From contig JADFZJ010000022.1 of NCBI GenBank assembly GCA_015232555.1, positions 1 to 58,122 on the forward strand: a DNA stretch of 58,122 nt. Reading direction: 5' to 3'. Below are positions 35,643 to 45,281 of this stretch, in pieces. A program made the position numbers and the translations under genes. How positions within the stretch are numbered: the first letter of the stretch is position 1; each line of letters begins with the position of its first letter. Source of the stretch: Desulfamplus sp. (lineage in GTDB: Bacteria > Desulfobacterota > Desulfobacteria > Desulfobacterales > Desulfobacteraceae). The notes under the pieces are model-generated. The model did no database searches, was not told the DNA's origin, and saw only the letters and a program-made list of their open reading frames with translations.

Positions 35643-36314
35643 TTAACTCACAATACTACCCTCAACAAGATGAATATGGTTATCACACACCTCATCAAGC
35701 CAGTTTATGTCATGGCTTGCAATAACAATTGTTGTGCCCCACTGCACTCTTGCCTTTTTTGCTGCATCTCTTATTTTGTGGGCACTCTCCATATCAACAC
35801 TTGCGGTTGGTTCATCTAACAAAAGAACCTCTGGCTTTAATGCAAGACGCGCTGCCATTGCTACTCTCTGTGCCTCTCCACCTGACAATTCGTCCCATTT
35901 CCTATCAGAAAAAATGTTAAAATCAAGTCCAACATGGCTCATGGCGATTCTGATCTTCATCTTGATCTGTTTGTCGCTGTTACCTGAAATGCCGTGTTTG
36001 TGCCTGATTCGTAATCCATAGCTAATGTTCTCATATACTGTTCTTTTAAGAAGATATGGTTCTTGAGTCAGCAGGGTAACGCCAAATCTTACACATTTTG
36101 AAAAGGGAGCTTCAATTTTCCCATTAAAAAGAATAGTCCCTTTTGTGGGTCGCATGGTAAAGGCAAGAAGTTTGAGAAGTGTGCTTTTTCCACTGCCATT
36201 TGGACCAGTAAGCCCTGTAATTGTACCTTTTGAAATAGAAAGATATTTAATATCAAGAGCTTTACGGTTATTGTAAATGTGCTGAATATTTTTAAGTTCA
36301 AATATAGTAGCCAT
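35643..36314 (-). CDS. tupC: Tungstate-type ABC transporter, ATP-binding subunit (TupC-like)
   Basis: The protein has 223 residues. Walker A GPNGSGKSTLLKLL (about 37-50), signature LSGGEAQRVAMAARLAL (about 142) and Walker B VLLLDEPTASVD (about 163), with the switch His in IASHD. It couples ATP hydrolysis to the permease encoded 12 bp upstream. TupB/C-type systems take up tungstate or, in some lineages, molybdate or vanadate. The binding-protein gene tupA is not adjacent. Tungsten supply would suit tungsten- or molybdenum-dependent oxidoreductases of an anaerobe. Confidence 0.82.
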   Translation of the reverse strand: MATIFELKNIQHIYNNRKALDIKYLSISKGTITGLTGPNGSGKSTLLKLLAFTMRPTKGTILFNGKIEAPFSKCVRFGVTLLTQEPYLLKRTVYENISYGLRIRHKHGISGNSDKQIKMKIRIAMSHVGLDFNIFSDRKWDELSGGEAQRVAMAARLALKPEVLLLDEPTASVDMESAHKIRDAAKKARVQWGTTIVIASHDINWLDEVCDNHIHLVEGSIVS

Positions 36315-36326
36315 ATTTTGTATATT

Positions 36327-37013
36327 CTATTTTTTCCGCAAAAATGCAAGCGAGAGGTTGACCCCAAAGGCAATAGCAAGAAGTACAAGACCAAGGGCAA
36401 TTCCATTGGCAAACATACCTTTGCCTGTCTCCAGAGCAATTGCAGTTGTGATTGTCCGTGTATGCCATTTTATATTGCCTCCAACCATCATAGAGATTCC
36501 AACTTCAGTCATCACCCTTCCATAAGCTGTAACAACTGCCGCAACAATCGCAAAACGAACTTCCCATAAAGTGGTGATAATTATTTCTTTTTTGCCAGCT
36601 CCAAGAGAGATAAGGGTAAGTTTTAACTGTGGATCAACCCCCTCAATGGCTGCTGCTGTTAAGGCAGTTACAACTGGAAGTGCAAGAATCGTTTGACCAA
36701 CAGCAATACCTGTCAGAGTAAAGAGAAGTCCAAGCTCACCTAATGGACCCTGGCTTGAGATAAGAGCATAGACCATAAGCCCCACAAATACCGTAGGAAG
36801 AGACAAGAGCGTATCAACAACTGTTCTGAGTGCACGTTTTCCCTTAAAATTGAAATATCCAAGGCAGAATCCGCATGGAATACCAGCGATAATGCTCAAT
36901 ATCATAGAACCTGTAGATACCTTTACAGTTGCAAATATTGCTGACCAAACATCACTGTTGCCGCCAGTGAGAAGTTCCAGTGCTTTGATAAATCCCTGAA
37001 AAATAAAATCCAT
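36327..37013 (-). CDS. tupB: Tungstate-type ABC transporter, permease subunit (TupB-like)
   Basis: The protein has 228 residues with five to six membrane helices. It carries the ABC permease EAA-type region: TAAAIEGVDPQLKLTLISLGAGKKEIIITTLWEVRFAI, and the TupB-typical segments RTVVDTLLSLPTVFVGLMVYALIS and YGRVMTEVGISMMVGGNIKWHTRTITTAIALETGKG. The latter (EVGISMMVGGNI) is characteristic of tungstate/molybdate-type permeases of this class. First gene of the pair. The 403 bp upstream contain dispersed repeats but no binding-protein gene. Confidence 0.85.
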   Translation of the reverse strand: MDFIFQGFIKALELLTGGNSDVWSAIFATVKVSTGSMILSIIAGIPCGFCLGYFNFKGKRALRTVVDTLLSLPTVFVGLMVYALISSQGPLGELGLLFTLTGIAVGQTILALPVVTALTAAAIEGVDPQLKLTLISLGAGKKEIIITTLWEVRFAIVAAVVTAYGRVMTEVGISMMVGGNIKWHTRTITTAIALETGKGMFANGIALGLVLLAIAFGVNLSLAFLRKK

Positions 37014-37111
37014 TATCTCTCTATTTATTGTTTCTATAGTTTTGTCTGTTATCAGACTAAAATTGTTGATAAACTACTATTTTGCATATAGAGATGCAAA
37101 ATCAGCAACTC

Positions 37112-37164
37112 GGAACATAAACAGCTTAGCTCCAATTATTGTTGGTTTAAATTCCTGAACAAGA
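37112..37164 (-). repeat. Dispersed ~54-bp repeat, copy B
   Basis: Reading on the minus strand it matches the copies at 37341 and 44681 in order: TTGTTCAGGAATTT, CAACAATAATTGGAGC, AAGCTGTTTATGTTC, with a few substitutions. Confidence 0.75.
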
Positions 37165-37340
37165 ACAATAAAATCAGCTCTTTTACCAGAGTCTCTTGTT
37201 TTTGTCTGCCCTTTTTAACAATTTATATAAGGAAGAGCAAGATGCCTACTTTACTTGAAAATAAACTTATCAATTGATAAACTCATATATTAATTTTATA
37301 TGACTGTAGAAAATAAGAATAATCTTTAATCAATATATTT

Positions 37341-37394
37341 AATTGTTCAGGAATTTCAATCAACAATAATTGGAGCGAAGCTGTTTATGTTCTT
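37341..37394 (+). repeat. Dispersed ~54-bp repeat, copy A
   Basis: TTGTTCAGGAATTTCAATC, then CAACAATAATTGGAGC, then GAAGCTGTTTATGTTCTT. It ends 21 bases before the nadK start and is inverted relative to copy B. Confidence 0.75.
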
Positions 37395-37415
37395 AAAATT
37401 GCATGGATTTTTAAT

Positions 37416-38249
37416 ATGAATAAAAAATGTATTGCTTTACTGGTCAAAAGAGATGATCGGGCAATAAAAAAAGCGGTTGCAGTGGAAAGATGGCTTACAG
37501 AGCATGATATTGATGTTGTATATGCAGATGGATTTGCACAGACTCTTCCAAGGGACGATGTTTTTTGTATAGTCGTTCTTGGCGGTGACGGCACATTTTT
37601 AAGTGCTGCCAGATTGACCAGAACCAGAGATATCCCACTGATGGGAGTCAAGTTTGGAGAGGTGGGATTTTTGGCTGAAACCCTTGAAGGAAAACTCTAT
37701 AAGGCGTTAGAAGCTCTTCTTGAAGGGAAATTTTATATTGAAGAGCGGATGAGGCTCAAAGTATGTGTAATCAGGGAGAACGGAGAGAGTTCTACAGCAA
37801 GCGTACTCAACGATTTAGTACTCAACAGAGGTGCACTCTCAAGACTTGCTTACAGTGCTGTCTATCTTAACGGCTCGTATCTTACCACATTCAAGGCAGA
37901 CGGTCTTATCGTTGCAACACCCACCGGCTCAACTGCATACTCTCTTGCTGCCGGAGGTCCTGTAATTCATCCGACAGTTCCCGGAATAATTTTAACTCCT
38001 ATATGCCCGTTCACCCTTACAAACAGGCCGCTTATCATACCTGATAATACTGAAATCGAGATTCAGCTTGAAGGAGATGCCAGCGATATCGTTCTCACAT
38101 TTGATGGTCAAGAGGGGCTGACTGTCGATTCAAAGGATAGAATTGTTATTACCAAAGGGCAGTATCCTGTAAAAATGATCTCGTTTTCAAAAGATAACTA
38201 TTACAATGTCCTCAAAGCAAGACTCTTGTGGAGCGGCGGCAGAGGTTAA
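37416..38249 (+). CDS. nadK: NAD kinase
   Basis: The protein has 277 residues. The phosphate-donor motif GGDGTFLSAAR (about 62-72) and the second signature FKADGLIVATPTGSTAYSLAAGGPVIHP (about 162-189) define the NAD kinase (PPNK) family. The N-terminal start MNKKCIALLVKRDDRAIKKA is the usual Rossmann-like opening. It phosphorylates NAD to NADP using ATP or polyphosphate in the cytoplasm. The gene stands alone and converges with the EamA transporter gene 5 bp beyond its stop. Confidence 0.95.
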   Translation: MNKKCIALLVKRDDRAIKKAVAVERWLTEHDIDVVYADGFAQTLPRDDVFCIVVLGGDGTFLSAARLTRTRDIPLMGVKFGEVGFLAETLEGKLYKALEALLEGKFYIEERMRLKVCVIRENGESSTASVLNDLVLNRGALSRLAYSAVYLNGSYLTTFKADGLIVATPTGSTAYSLAAGGPVIHPTVPGIILTPICPFTLTNRPLIIPDNTEIEIQLEGDASDIVLTFDGQEGLTVDSKDRIVITKGQYPVKMISFSKDNYYNVLKARLLWSGGRG

Positions 38250-38254
38250 AATTT

Positions 38255-39265
38255 CTACTTATCAATCACTGATTCTGCTACAGATATAGGCTCTGCTATT
38301 GATACTGCTTCATCTGTCAATACAGCTTTTTCTGCGACAACTTCTGATCTTTTTGTTTTGTGCTGACTTAAAAATATCCCTGCAAATATAACTGCACAGG
38401 CTGCATACTGCTGCACATTTAGTCTTTCATTTAGCACTACAATACCGAGAATCAAAGAAAATATCGGAATAAGATTGATAAATGCAGATGCCTGACCCGC
38501 TGCAATCCTGCTTACACCAAAATTAAAAAGAGCGTATGCACCAAGAGTAACAGCAGCCCCAAGATAGACAACCGAGAGAGTTGGCAGAAGAGGGAAAGAT
38601 ACAGGCAGATTTGTAGATGGCAAAAAGAGCATTGGAAAGTAAAATATTGCCCCACCAAATGCCTGTAATGCTGTTAGAAAAAATGGAGAATATCCTCTCT
38701 GTGTAAGTTTTTTAAGACAGATAGTATAACCTGAAGCACACACCATAGCTATAAACTCACAGAGGTTTCCAAGAGGCGGGTTAGGTGCATTTGCCTCAAC
38801 TTCTCCACTAAAACTGAGCCAACAAGCTCCAAATACCGAAATAGTAAGCCCCACAAGTATCTTTTCTGTAAGATCCTCTTTTAATACAAAAAATGCAACT
38901 ACTGAGACAAGTAGAGGCATGATAGCTGTTATCATACCAACCTGTGAGGCTGTAGTAAGCTCTAATGCTTTTGCTTCAAATATAAAATAGAGGCACGGCT
39001 CACATATAACCATCATAAGGATCAGCTTTATATCTGCAAAAAGACTCTTCTGTTTCAAGGCTCTGCTTTTTAAGATGTCTTTGAAAATTATTGCAAGAAT
39101 CAGAAAAGAGATGCTGCCTACTGCCATTCTTCCAAAAATAACCACCATAGGGTGATATCCCTGAAATGCGATTTTAAGGGCAACAAAAGAGCTTGACCAG
39201 ATAAGTGTAGCAAAAAGGAGGCTGATATAAGGTAAAAGAGAGTTCTGTCTGTTCATACTATTCAT
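38255..39265 (-). CDS. EamA/DMT-superfamily transporter
   Basis: The protein has 336 residues with about ten membrane helices in two EamA repeats. The first repeat opens LPYISLLFATLIWSSSFVALKIAF and the second starts near residue 165 (NLCEFIAMVCASGYTICLKKL). It closes with VVLNERLNVQQYAACAVIFAGIFLSQHK. These carriers export amino acids, metabolites or drugs; the substrate cannot be inferred. The C-terminal ~30 residues are a hydrophilic Glu/Val-rich tail. Confidence 0.9.
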   Translation of the reverse strand: MNSMNRQNSLLPYISLLFATLIWSSSFVALKIAFQGYHPMVVIFGRMAVGSISFLILAIIFKDILKSRALKQKSLFADIKLILMMVICEPCLYFIFEAKALELTTASQVGMITAIMPLLVSVVAFFVLKEDLTEKILVGLTISVFGACWLSFSGEVEANAPNPPLGNLCEFIAMVCASGYTICLKKLTQRGYSPFFLTALQAFGGAIFYFPMLFLPSTNLPVSFPLLPTLSVVYLGAAVTLGAYALFNFGVSRIAAGQASAFINLIPIFSLILGIVVLNERLNVQQYAACAVIFAGIFLSQHKTKRSEVVAEKAVLTDEAVSIAEPISVAESVIDK

Positions 39266-39460
39266 AAACTTATTTCAATTTATTTATCTTTAAATCGTTA
39301 ATGTTTTAAAATTATTCCATACAAAAAAAACTATCGTATATAGATGGGATAATAACATCTATATACGATAGTTTCAATACAGGAGCTACTCAATATTTTT
39401 TTAGCCTGAGTTTTCTATATAACGATCATTCCTTGCAGGCACAACTAACGATTAAACTGT

Positions 39461-39488
39461 AGAGACGCACGGTATTCCGTGCGTCTCT
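39461..39488. repeat. Dispersed palindrome, copy 3
   Basis: Arms AGAGACGCACGG and CCGTGCGTCTCT, perfect over 12 bp, around TATT. It lies 24 bp beyond the glnA stop and is followed on the minus strand by sequence poor in T-runs, so a bidirectional terminator role is possible rather than clear. Confidence 0.85.
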
Positions 39489-39512
39489 ATTTTCATATAA
39501 AAACAATAAATG

Positions 39513-40931
39513 TTATATATCGTAATAGAGATGGAACTCATAAGGATGTGGACGGCTGTTCACAGGTGTAAGTTCATTCTCTCTCTTGTATGCGATCCAC
39601 TTTTCAATAACATCTTTTGTGAAAACATCGCCTTTCATAAGAAATTCATTATTTGCTTCAAGAGCATCAAGAGCTTCTCCAAGTGAACCAGGAGCAGAAG
39701 CTATCTCCGCAAGCTCTTCTGGCGGGAGATCATAGATATTCTTGTCAAGCGGATCACCTGGATCAATTTTGTTCTTAATGCCGTCAATCATTGCCATTGT
39801 CATTGCAGCAAAAGCAAGATAGCCGTTGCATGACGGATCAGGGGTTCTAAATTCAATACGTTTTGCAGAAGGAGAGCTTGAATACATAGGAATTCTTATG
39901 GCGGCACTTCTGTTACGGCTTGAGTACGCAAGATTTATTGGTGCCTCAAACCCTGGAACCAAACGCTTATATGAGTTTGTGGTTGGGTTTGTAATTGCAC
40001 AAAGAGCCTTGCAGTTTTTCATTATACCGCCGATTGCATAGAGTGCATCCTGAGACAATCCTGCATATTTATTTCCAGCAAATGTGTTTTTACCATCTTT
40101 CCAGATACTTAGATGGGTGTGCATCCCTGTTCCGTTATCTCCATAGAGTGGCTTTGGCATGAATGTGACACTGTTGTTATATTTTGCAGCAACATTTTTA
40201 AGAACATATTTAAACCATGCAAGTTTATCTCCCATGTCCAGAAGGCTGCTGAATCTTAAATCAATTTCACACTGTCCAGCAGTTGCAACCTCATGATGCT
40301 GACACTCCATTGCAATGCCCATATCTTCAAGCGTGAGAAGCATTTCAGTTCTCATATCCTGATATTTGTCAGAAGGAGGAAGAGGATAATAGCCGTGTTT
40401 ATGGCGGATTTTATATCCAGTATTTGGCATTTCATCTCGTCCTGAGTTCCATATTGCCTCGTCAGAGTCCAGTTCGTAAAATGCTGAATTGGCTTCACAA
40501 CTATAACGGACGTTGTTAAAGATAAAAAATTCAGGCTCAGGACCTACAAATATAGTATCGCCAAGACCCGAAGCTTTTACATACTGTTCAACTTTTTTAG
40601 CAATATAGCGTGGATCGCGTGAGTATGACTCTCCTGTAATTGGATCCTTGATATCACCAATAATTGCAAGTGTAGGCTGTGTAAAAAACGGATCCATTTT
40701 TGCTGTAGTAGCATCAGGAATAACGATCATGTCGCTGTTATCAATCTCCTGCCATGCCCTCATGCTTGAGCCGTCAAATCCAAAGCCATCTTCAAATGAA
40801 GACTCTGTAACTTCACATGCAGGAACTGTAAAATGCTGCCATGTTCCAGGAAAATCCATATATCTTATGTCAATCATTCTTATCTTTTCTTCTTTGATTT
40901 TTGAAACTATACTTGCTGGTGTCATTTTCAA
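39513..40931 (-). CDS. glnA: Glutamine synthetase, type I
   Basis: The protein has 472 residues, the length of GSI-beta enzymes. The ATP/metal signatures are present: FDGSSMRAWQEIDNSDM, FVGPEPEFFIF, GQCEIDLRFSSL, KPLYGDNGTGMHTHLS and NRSAAIRIP. KNIYDLPPEE carries the Tyr that is adenylylated in E. coli-type enzymes, so activity is probably controlled by GlnE-type modification. It makes glutamine from glutamate, ammonia and ATP. It lies downstream of glnB on the same strand (121-bp gap), with glnD above that: glnD-glnB-glnA. Confidence 0.97.
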   Translation of the reverse strand: MKMTPASIVSKIKEEKIRMIDIRYMDFPGTWQHFTVPACEVTESSFEDGFGFDGSSMRAWQEIDNSDMIVIPDATTAKMDPFFTQPTLAIIGDIKDPITGESYSRDPRYIAKKVEQYVKASGLGDTIFVGPEPEFFIFNNVRYSCEANSAFYELDSDEAIWNSGRDEMPNTGYKIRHKHGYYPLPPSDKYQDMRTEMLLTLEDMGIAMECQHHEVATAGQCEIDLRFSSLLDMGDKLAWFKYVLKNVAAKYNNSVTFMPKPLYGDNGTGMHTHLSIWKDGKNTFAGNKYAGLSQDALYAIGGIMKNCKALCAITNPTTNSYKRLVPGFEAPINLAYSSRNRSAAIRIPMYSSSPSAKRIEFRTPDPSCNGYLAFAAMTMAMIDGIKNKIDPGDPLDKNIYDLPPEELAEIASAPGSLGEALDALEANNEFLMKGDVFTKDVIEKWIAYKRENELTPVNSRPHPYEFHLYYDI

Positions 40932-41052
40932 TTTTTCCTTTTATAATATTGTGGTTATTTATAATGTTACGATAATATATTTATATAAATTTTATATAGG
41001 CATACCAGTTACAGATATTAATCATACTGCATGTTCAAAAAAATCGTTCTAA

Positions 41053-41436
<384 letters not shown>

Positions 41437-41501
41437 TTATAATGCCTAATTCAATTAATATGATCGTATAGTTGAATCTATATATTTGAACTAATAAATG
41501 G

Positions 41502-44426
41502 TTATGAATTATGACCCGTAATTAATGGAAGAGCCTCAAGAATCGCATGTTTTATCTCATCCTGCCTCTTTGTATCGTCAATCTTACCATTATCGACTGC
41601 TTTTACATAAAAAACATCTACCACCTGATCAATTTTAGTAGCAACCATAGCAACCCTCACATCAAGCCCAAGTTTGTAAAGAACATTAGTTATGGCAAAT
41701 AAAAGACCTGGAAAATCGAATGCAAAAACCTCGATAATGGTGAAAAAACTCGATGTCTCGTTGTCTATTCTAACCTCATTGGGTATGCACATTTGACAAG
41801 ATTGTAGAACAATGGATTTAGGAAGTTTATCAGTAAGACGGTCAAGAAATGAGTCATCATTGAGTGCCTGCTGAAATTCTCTTTCAGCTTTCTCCCACTT
41901 TTCATGTTCAAATATCTTGTCTTTTGGAGGCATAACCTTGAAAATATCAAGTGCTGTGTTACTGCCAAAAGAGTAAGCCTGGGAACCTGCAATGTTGAGT
42001 CCGTTGAGAAAAAATACTCCTGCAAGTTTTGAGTAAAATCCTGGCTTATCCTTTCCGCATATAGTTATTGTCCTGATATCAGAATTGTCATCAGATGCGA
42101 TCTGCCATAGGAAATCTCTATTCTCAAGCTGCCTATATAAGTTTAAGTGAGATATGATTTCAGGTGCAGAAACATAGAGCAGATAACGCCGGCTCATACT
42201 GTCAAGTTCTTTTAAAAGGAGCGTCTCATCCCATGGATTACAGTTTTTTCTATCCTTCTGTTCCAGTGAGGAATCTTGATAACCATTGCGGTTAAGCTCA
42301 AGCACCTCCTCTTTTTTTCTATGTATGTTTTTTACAGCTTTTTTAGTTGCAAGCTCTCTATTTTTAAGTACACCCATCACTTTTATAAAAAGGTCTCTGA
42401 GAAGTGCCTCTGTCCAGCCATTCCATGCCTTTGGTCCTGTAGCTATGGAGTCTGCAACTGTAAGCAGATAGAGTTTTTTAAGAAGCGGCACTTTCTCAAT
42501 TTTACTTGCACAAAATACAGATATCTCTTCGTCACTTATATCACGGCGTGTAGCAATCTTAATGAGGAACAGATGATGCTTTACAAGAAACGCAACCTCA
42601 TCCACATCTGATTGTGAATAACCTGACCGAACCATTATATTGCGGGCAATTTCAGAACCTCTTTCCGAATGTTCTTCTGAAGGGTCTCCTTTACCAATAT
42701 CGTGCAAAAGTGCAGCCATTAAAAGGGTTTTTCTGTTTCTCAACTCTCTATATATACCTGCATAGAGCAAGTTAGATTGATTCGATTCAGCTCTTTTGGT
42801 ATCTTGAACTTTGTTTTGACTTATATCGTTTTCTCTAAAATTATCTACCTTGGAAATACTGTTTTTGATATTACTCTCTCTAAAACTGTTTATAACTTGA
42901 ACGCATCTGATAGAGTGTTTGTCTACTGGAAAAAGATGATACTGGTTATACTGAATTTTATTAAGTATCAGAGAAAATTCAGGCATGAATTTAACCAGCA
43001 GACCAGTAGTAAGCATCACATTGATCACATTAAATTCCCACAAGGAATAGGATAAAATCTCTTCAAATGACTCTACATTTGACGGCTTACTTCTGAATGT
43101 ATCATCAATCAGATATGAAAATTCACTCACAATACGCCTTGCTTCTATTGAAAGAGGCTTCTTTAATCTGCCGCTCTCTACAAATATTTTGAGCAGAAGA
43201 TCGGGATGACGGGGAATCATCTCCACAGAGTCAAATTCAAGCCTTCTTTCACGGACGATAATTCCTTTGTAATTTGTAGCGTGTTTAATAGCTGTAAATA
43301 GGCGTGCTCTTTTACTCAACTGAATATCTTCTGTCAGCATAAGATTTATCTGCTTGATGGAGTCCATTTTTGAGTGGAGTTCGCCCATGAAAGTTTCAAC
43401 TGCCTTATGACCATGATTGTCTTTCAAACTAAATAGGTTAGCAAGTTCAACCTGATGCTCAAAATGGAGCTGATCACATTTTCTGCCTGAAATGCAGTGG
43501 AGCATATTCCTGATATTCCAGATAAACATAAGCGAATTTTCAAGGGTTTTGAACTCATCGTGAGACAGGAAACCATATCGTTCAAGATCCCTGCGACACC
43601 TGATATCAGACATTATTCTACCATACCACAATATGGTGTGGTAATCCCTCAATCCGCCATGACCCGATTTAAGATTTGGTTCTAAAAGATAGGTTGAGTC
43701 TCCATAATCTGTATATCTTTTCCTGCTCTGCTCTATCAGGCAGTTTAAACTTGTCTGGATATATTTTTTCGAAAGTTTAGTTCTGAACTTTTCCATCAGC
43801 ATTGAATAGATATGAGAACCGCCACATATAAATCTTGCATCTAACATTGTTGTTAGAATATCAAAATCGTTCCATGCCATTGAAAGACACTCTTTTATTG
43901 TTCTTACAGCATAACCTGTTTCAAGTTTAGCATCCCAGAGCGGATAGATAAGCTCCTTGACAAGAGACTCAGTATTTGGAGTTGGTGGAAGTTTTTTCTC
44001 AAACAAAATAAGAATATCAACATCCGAGTGAACACATTGCTCTCCCCTGCCATATCCTCCAAGAGCGACAAGAGCAAACTTGCTTCCGCTGACTGTCATT
44101 TCACGAGCTGTAGTGCTTTTTGTAAATAAATTATGAAAATATTCATCAATGATTCTGGTATATGCCTCAAGAAAATCAGATGTTTGGAAAAGTCCAGATT
44201 CATAAAGATTCAGAGACTCCGACTCCTGCAAAACTGATTTATAGAGTGCTAATTTTTGCGAATCAGCAAATTTTTCAATAAGCTCTTTACGTTTCATAAT
44301 CAGCTCGGCAGAGTCACTTTTTATAGTATCAAGGTTTTTTACTATATTATCAGATACTTTTTTTCTCTGATTGTCCGTCTGAGTATTATTTTCTATAATT
44401 TGAGATTTCAAAGCGGTTAATACCAT
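41502..44426 (-). CDS. glnD: [Protein-PII] uridylyltransferase / uridylyl-removing enzyme
   Basis: The protein has 974 residues. The nucleotidyltransferase motif FALVALGGYGRGEQCVHSDVDILILF (about 110-135) is followed by the GlnD central helical region, the HD hydrolase motif LLMAALLHDIGKGDPSEEHSERG (about 562-585) and two C-terminal ACT domains (ITICGKDKPGFYSKLAGVF and IEVFAFDFPGLLFAITNVL) that sense glutamine. It uridylylates or de-uridylylates PII. Residues ~513-550 are an Asn/Ser-rich hydrophilic insert immediately before the HD domain, and a ~45-residue Gln/Lys-rich N-terminal extension is present. Confidence 0.95.
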   Translation of the reverse strand: MVLTALKSQIIENNTQTDNQRKKVSDNIVKNLDTIKSDSAELIMKRKELIEKFADSQKLALYKSVLQESESLNLYESGLFQTSDFLEAYTRIIDEYFHNLFTKSTTAREMTVSGSKFALVALGGYGRGEQCVHSDVDILILFEKKLPPTPNTESLVKELIYPLWDAKLETGYAVRTIKECLSMAWNDFDILTTMLDARFICGGSHIYSMLMEKFRTKLSKKYIQTSLNCLIEQSRKRYTDYGDSTYLLEPNLKSGHGGLRDYHTILWYGRIMSDIRCRRDLERYGFLSHDEFKTLENSLMFIWNIRNMLHCISGRKCDQLHFEHQVELANLFSLKDNHGHKAVETFMGELHSKMDSIKQINLMLTEDIQLSKRARLFTAIKHATNYKGIIVRERRLEFDSVEMIPRHPDLLLKIFVESGRLKKPLSIEARRIVSEFSYLIDDTFRSKPSNVESFEEILSYSLWEFNVINVMLTTGLLVKFMPEFSLILNKIQYNQYHLFPVDKHSIRCVQVINSFRESNIKNSISKVDNFRENDISQNKVQDTKRAESNQSNLLYAGIYRELRNRKTLLMAALLHDIGKGDPSEEHSERGSEIARNIMVRSGYSQSDVDEVAFLVKHHLFLIKIATRRDISDEEISVFCASKIEKVPLLKKLYLLTVADSIATGPKAWNGWTEALLRDLFIKVMGVLKNRELATKKAVKNIHRKKEEVLELNRNGYQDSSLEQKDRKNCNPWDETLLLKELDSMSRRYLLYVSAPEIISHLNLYRQLENRDFLWQIASDDNSDIRTITICGKDKPGFYSKLAGVFFLNGLNIAGSQAYSFGSNTALDIFKVMPPKDKIFEHEKWEKAEREFQQALNDDSFLDRLTDKLPKSIVLQSCQMCIPNEVRIDNETSSFFTIIEVFAFDFPGLLFAITNVLYKLGLDVRVAMVATKIDQVVDVFYVKAVDNGKIDDTKRQDEIKHAILEALPLITGHNS

Positions 44427-44680
44427 CTTATTTATTAGGCTCTTATTTATTATTCAACATCAACAAAATTCAATAAGTTTAAAAGCAATATATATGCCAT
44501 GATATAAAATTCAATCTTTGCAGCCTTCTCTTATAATAAACAAGAGTAAATTTTGCTGAGATGATTTAAATTAATTACAAAAATGTACAGAAAAACATAT
44601 TTTAATCTACATTTTTGTGTTTTTAAATTTTAATAAAGTTCAAATTGCCAATAATTAGAAAAGATAATCAGAATTATTTA

Positions 44681-44734
44681 ATTATTCAGGAATTTCAATC
44701 AAACAATAATTGCAGGCAAGCTGCTTATGTTCTT
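44681..44734 (+). repeat. Dispersed ~54-bp repeat, copy C
   Basis: TTATTCAGGAATTTCAATC, then AAACAATAATTG, then AAGCTGCTTATGTTCTT. Clearly related to copies at 37112 and 37341; it also shares AT-rich sequence immediately upstream with copy A. Confidence 0.75.
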
Positions 44735-44745
44735 GGGAGGCAGGG

Positions 44746-44793
44746 ATTCCATGCAGCCAACAGTATGTGGGGGACAAACTGACTGCATGGAAT
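44746..44793. repeat. 11-bp hairpin next to repeat copy C
   Basis: ATTCCATGCAG (44746-44756) and CTGCATGGAAT (44783-44793) are exact inverted repeats around a 26-nt G-rich loop, just beyond the tatA stop. No T-run follows on either side. Confidence 0.7.
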
Positions 44794-44816
44794 GGGGGAG
44801 ATCAATATAACAACGA

Positions 44817-45008
44817 TCAGGACTTTAACTTATCTTCAATTTTTTCAGGTTCTTTATCTTCCTGATCAATCTCTCTGGTCGCTTTTTTGAAGTTTTTTAT
44901 TCCTTTGCCGATTCCTGCACCTATTTCAGGAAGTTTGCCAGCTCCAAATATAATGAGGATAATGACAAGTATAATTAACAGTTCAGGCATTCCAATTCCA
45001 CCAATCAT
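44817..45008 (-). CDS. tatA: Twin-arginine translocase subunit TatA/E
   Basis: The protein has 63 residues from the ATG at 45008, preferred over a GTG three codons upstream because AGGAG sits 8 nt before it. One membrane helix, [37 protein letters not shown], is followed by the amphipathic helix with the conserved [10 protein letters not shown] hinge, then an acidic tail. It forms the pore-like oligomer for folded-protein export. No tatC is nearby. The following 273 bp to the MoxR gene are AT-rich and feature-free. Confidence 0.93.
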   Translation of the reverse strand: MIGGIGMPELLIILVIILIIFGAGKLPEIGAGIGKGIKNFKKATREIDQEDKEPEKIEDKLKS

Positions 45009-45281
45009 AGTACACACTCCTATTTATTTTTTAACAAAAACGTAAATGTGAATTTATTAACACCCTGTTTGTAAAGTGTCAACATATAGTAAATATCATT
45101 TAGGAGTAAATATAAAAAAGTTGAAAGAAGATGTTTTTTATGGTTTATCTTTGAATTTAATCAGATTTATGGACATTAATTTATAAATTAGGACAAAATT
45201 AAATTAATATAAATATAAATATATTTTAAACAAAATAGTCAATAATACATAATTAAAGTTAATGATTTACAGGAGTTTTTT

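Larger units (their letters stand above)
37014..37415. other. Intergenic region with an inverted pair of dispersed repeats
   Basis: Between the divergent tupB and nadK. It holds copy B (37112-37164, minus sense) and copy A (37341-37394, plus sense) of a ~54-bp repeat, facing each other and able to form a long stem. A 45-codon open frame on the minus strand (37214-37077) spans copy B but has no start codon. AT-rich inner sequence includes the palindrome ATCAATTGAT. Promoters for tupB and nadK must be here but cannot be pinpointed. Confidence 0.6.
44427..44816. other. Intergenic region between tatA and glnD
   Basis: 390 bp holding copy C of the ~54-bp repeat (44681-44734) and a hairpin (44746-44793). 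The part nearest glnD is AT-rich with no gene-like frame; it presumably holds the glnD promoter. Confidence 0.5.
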
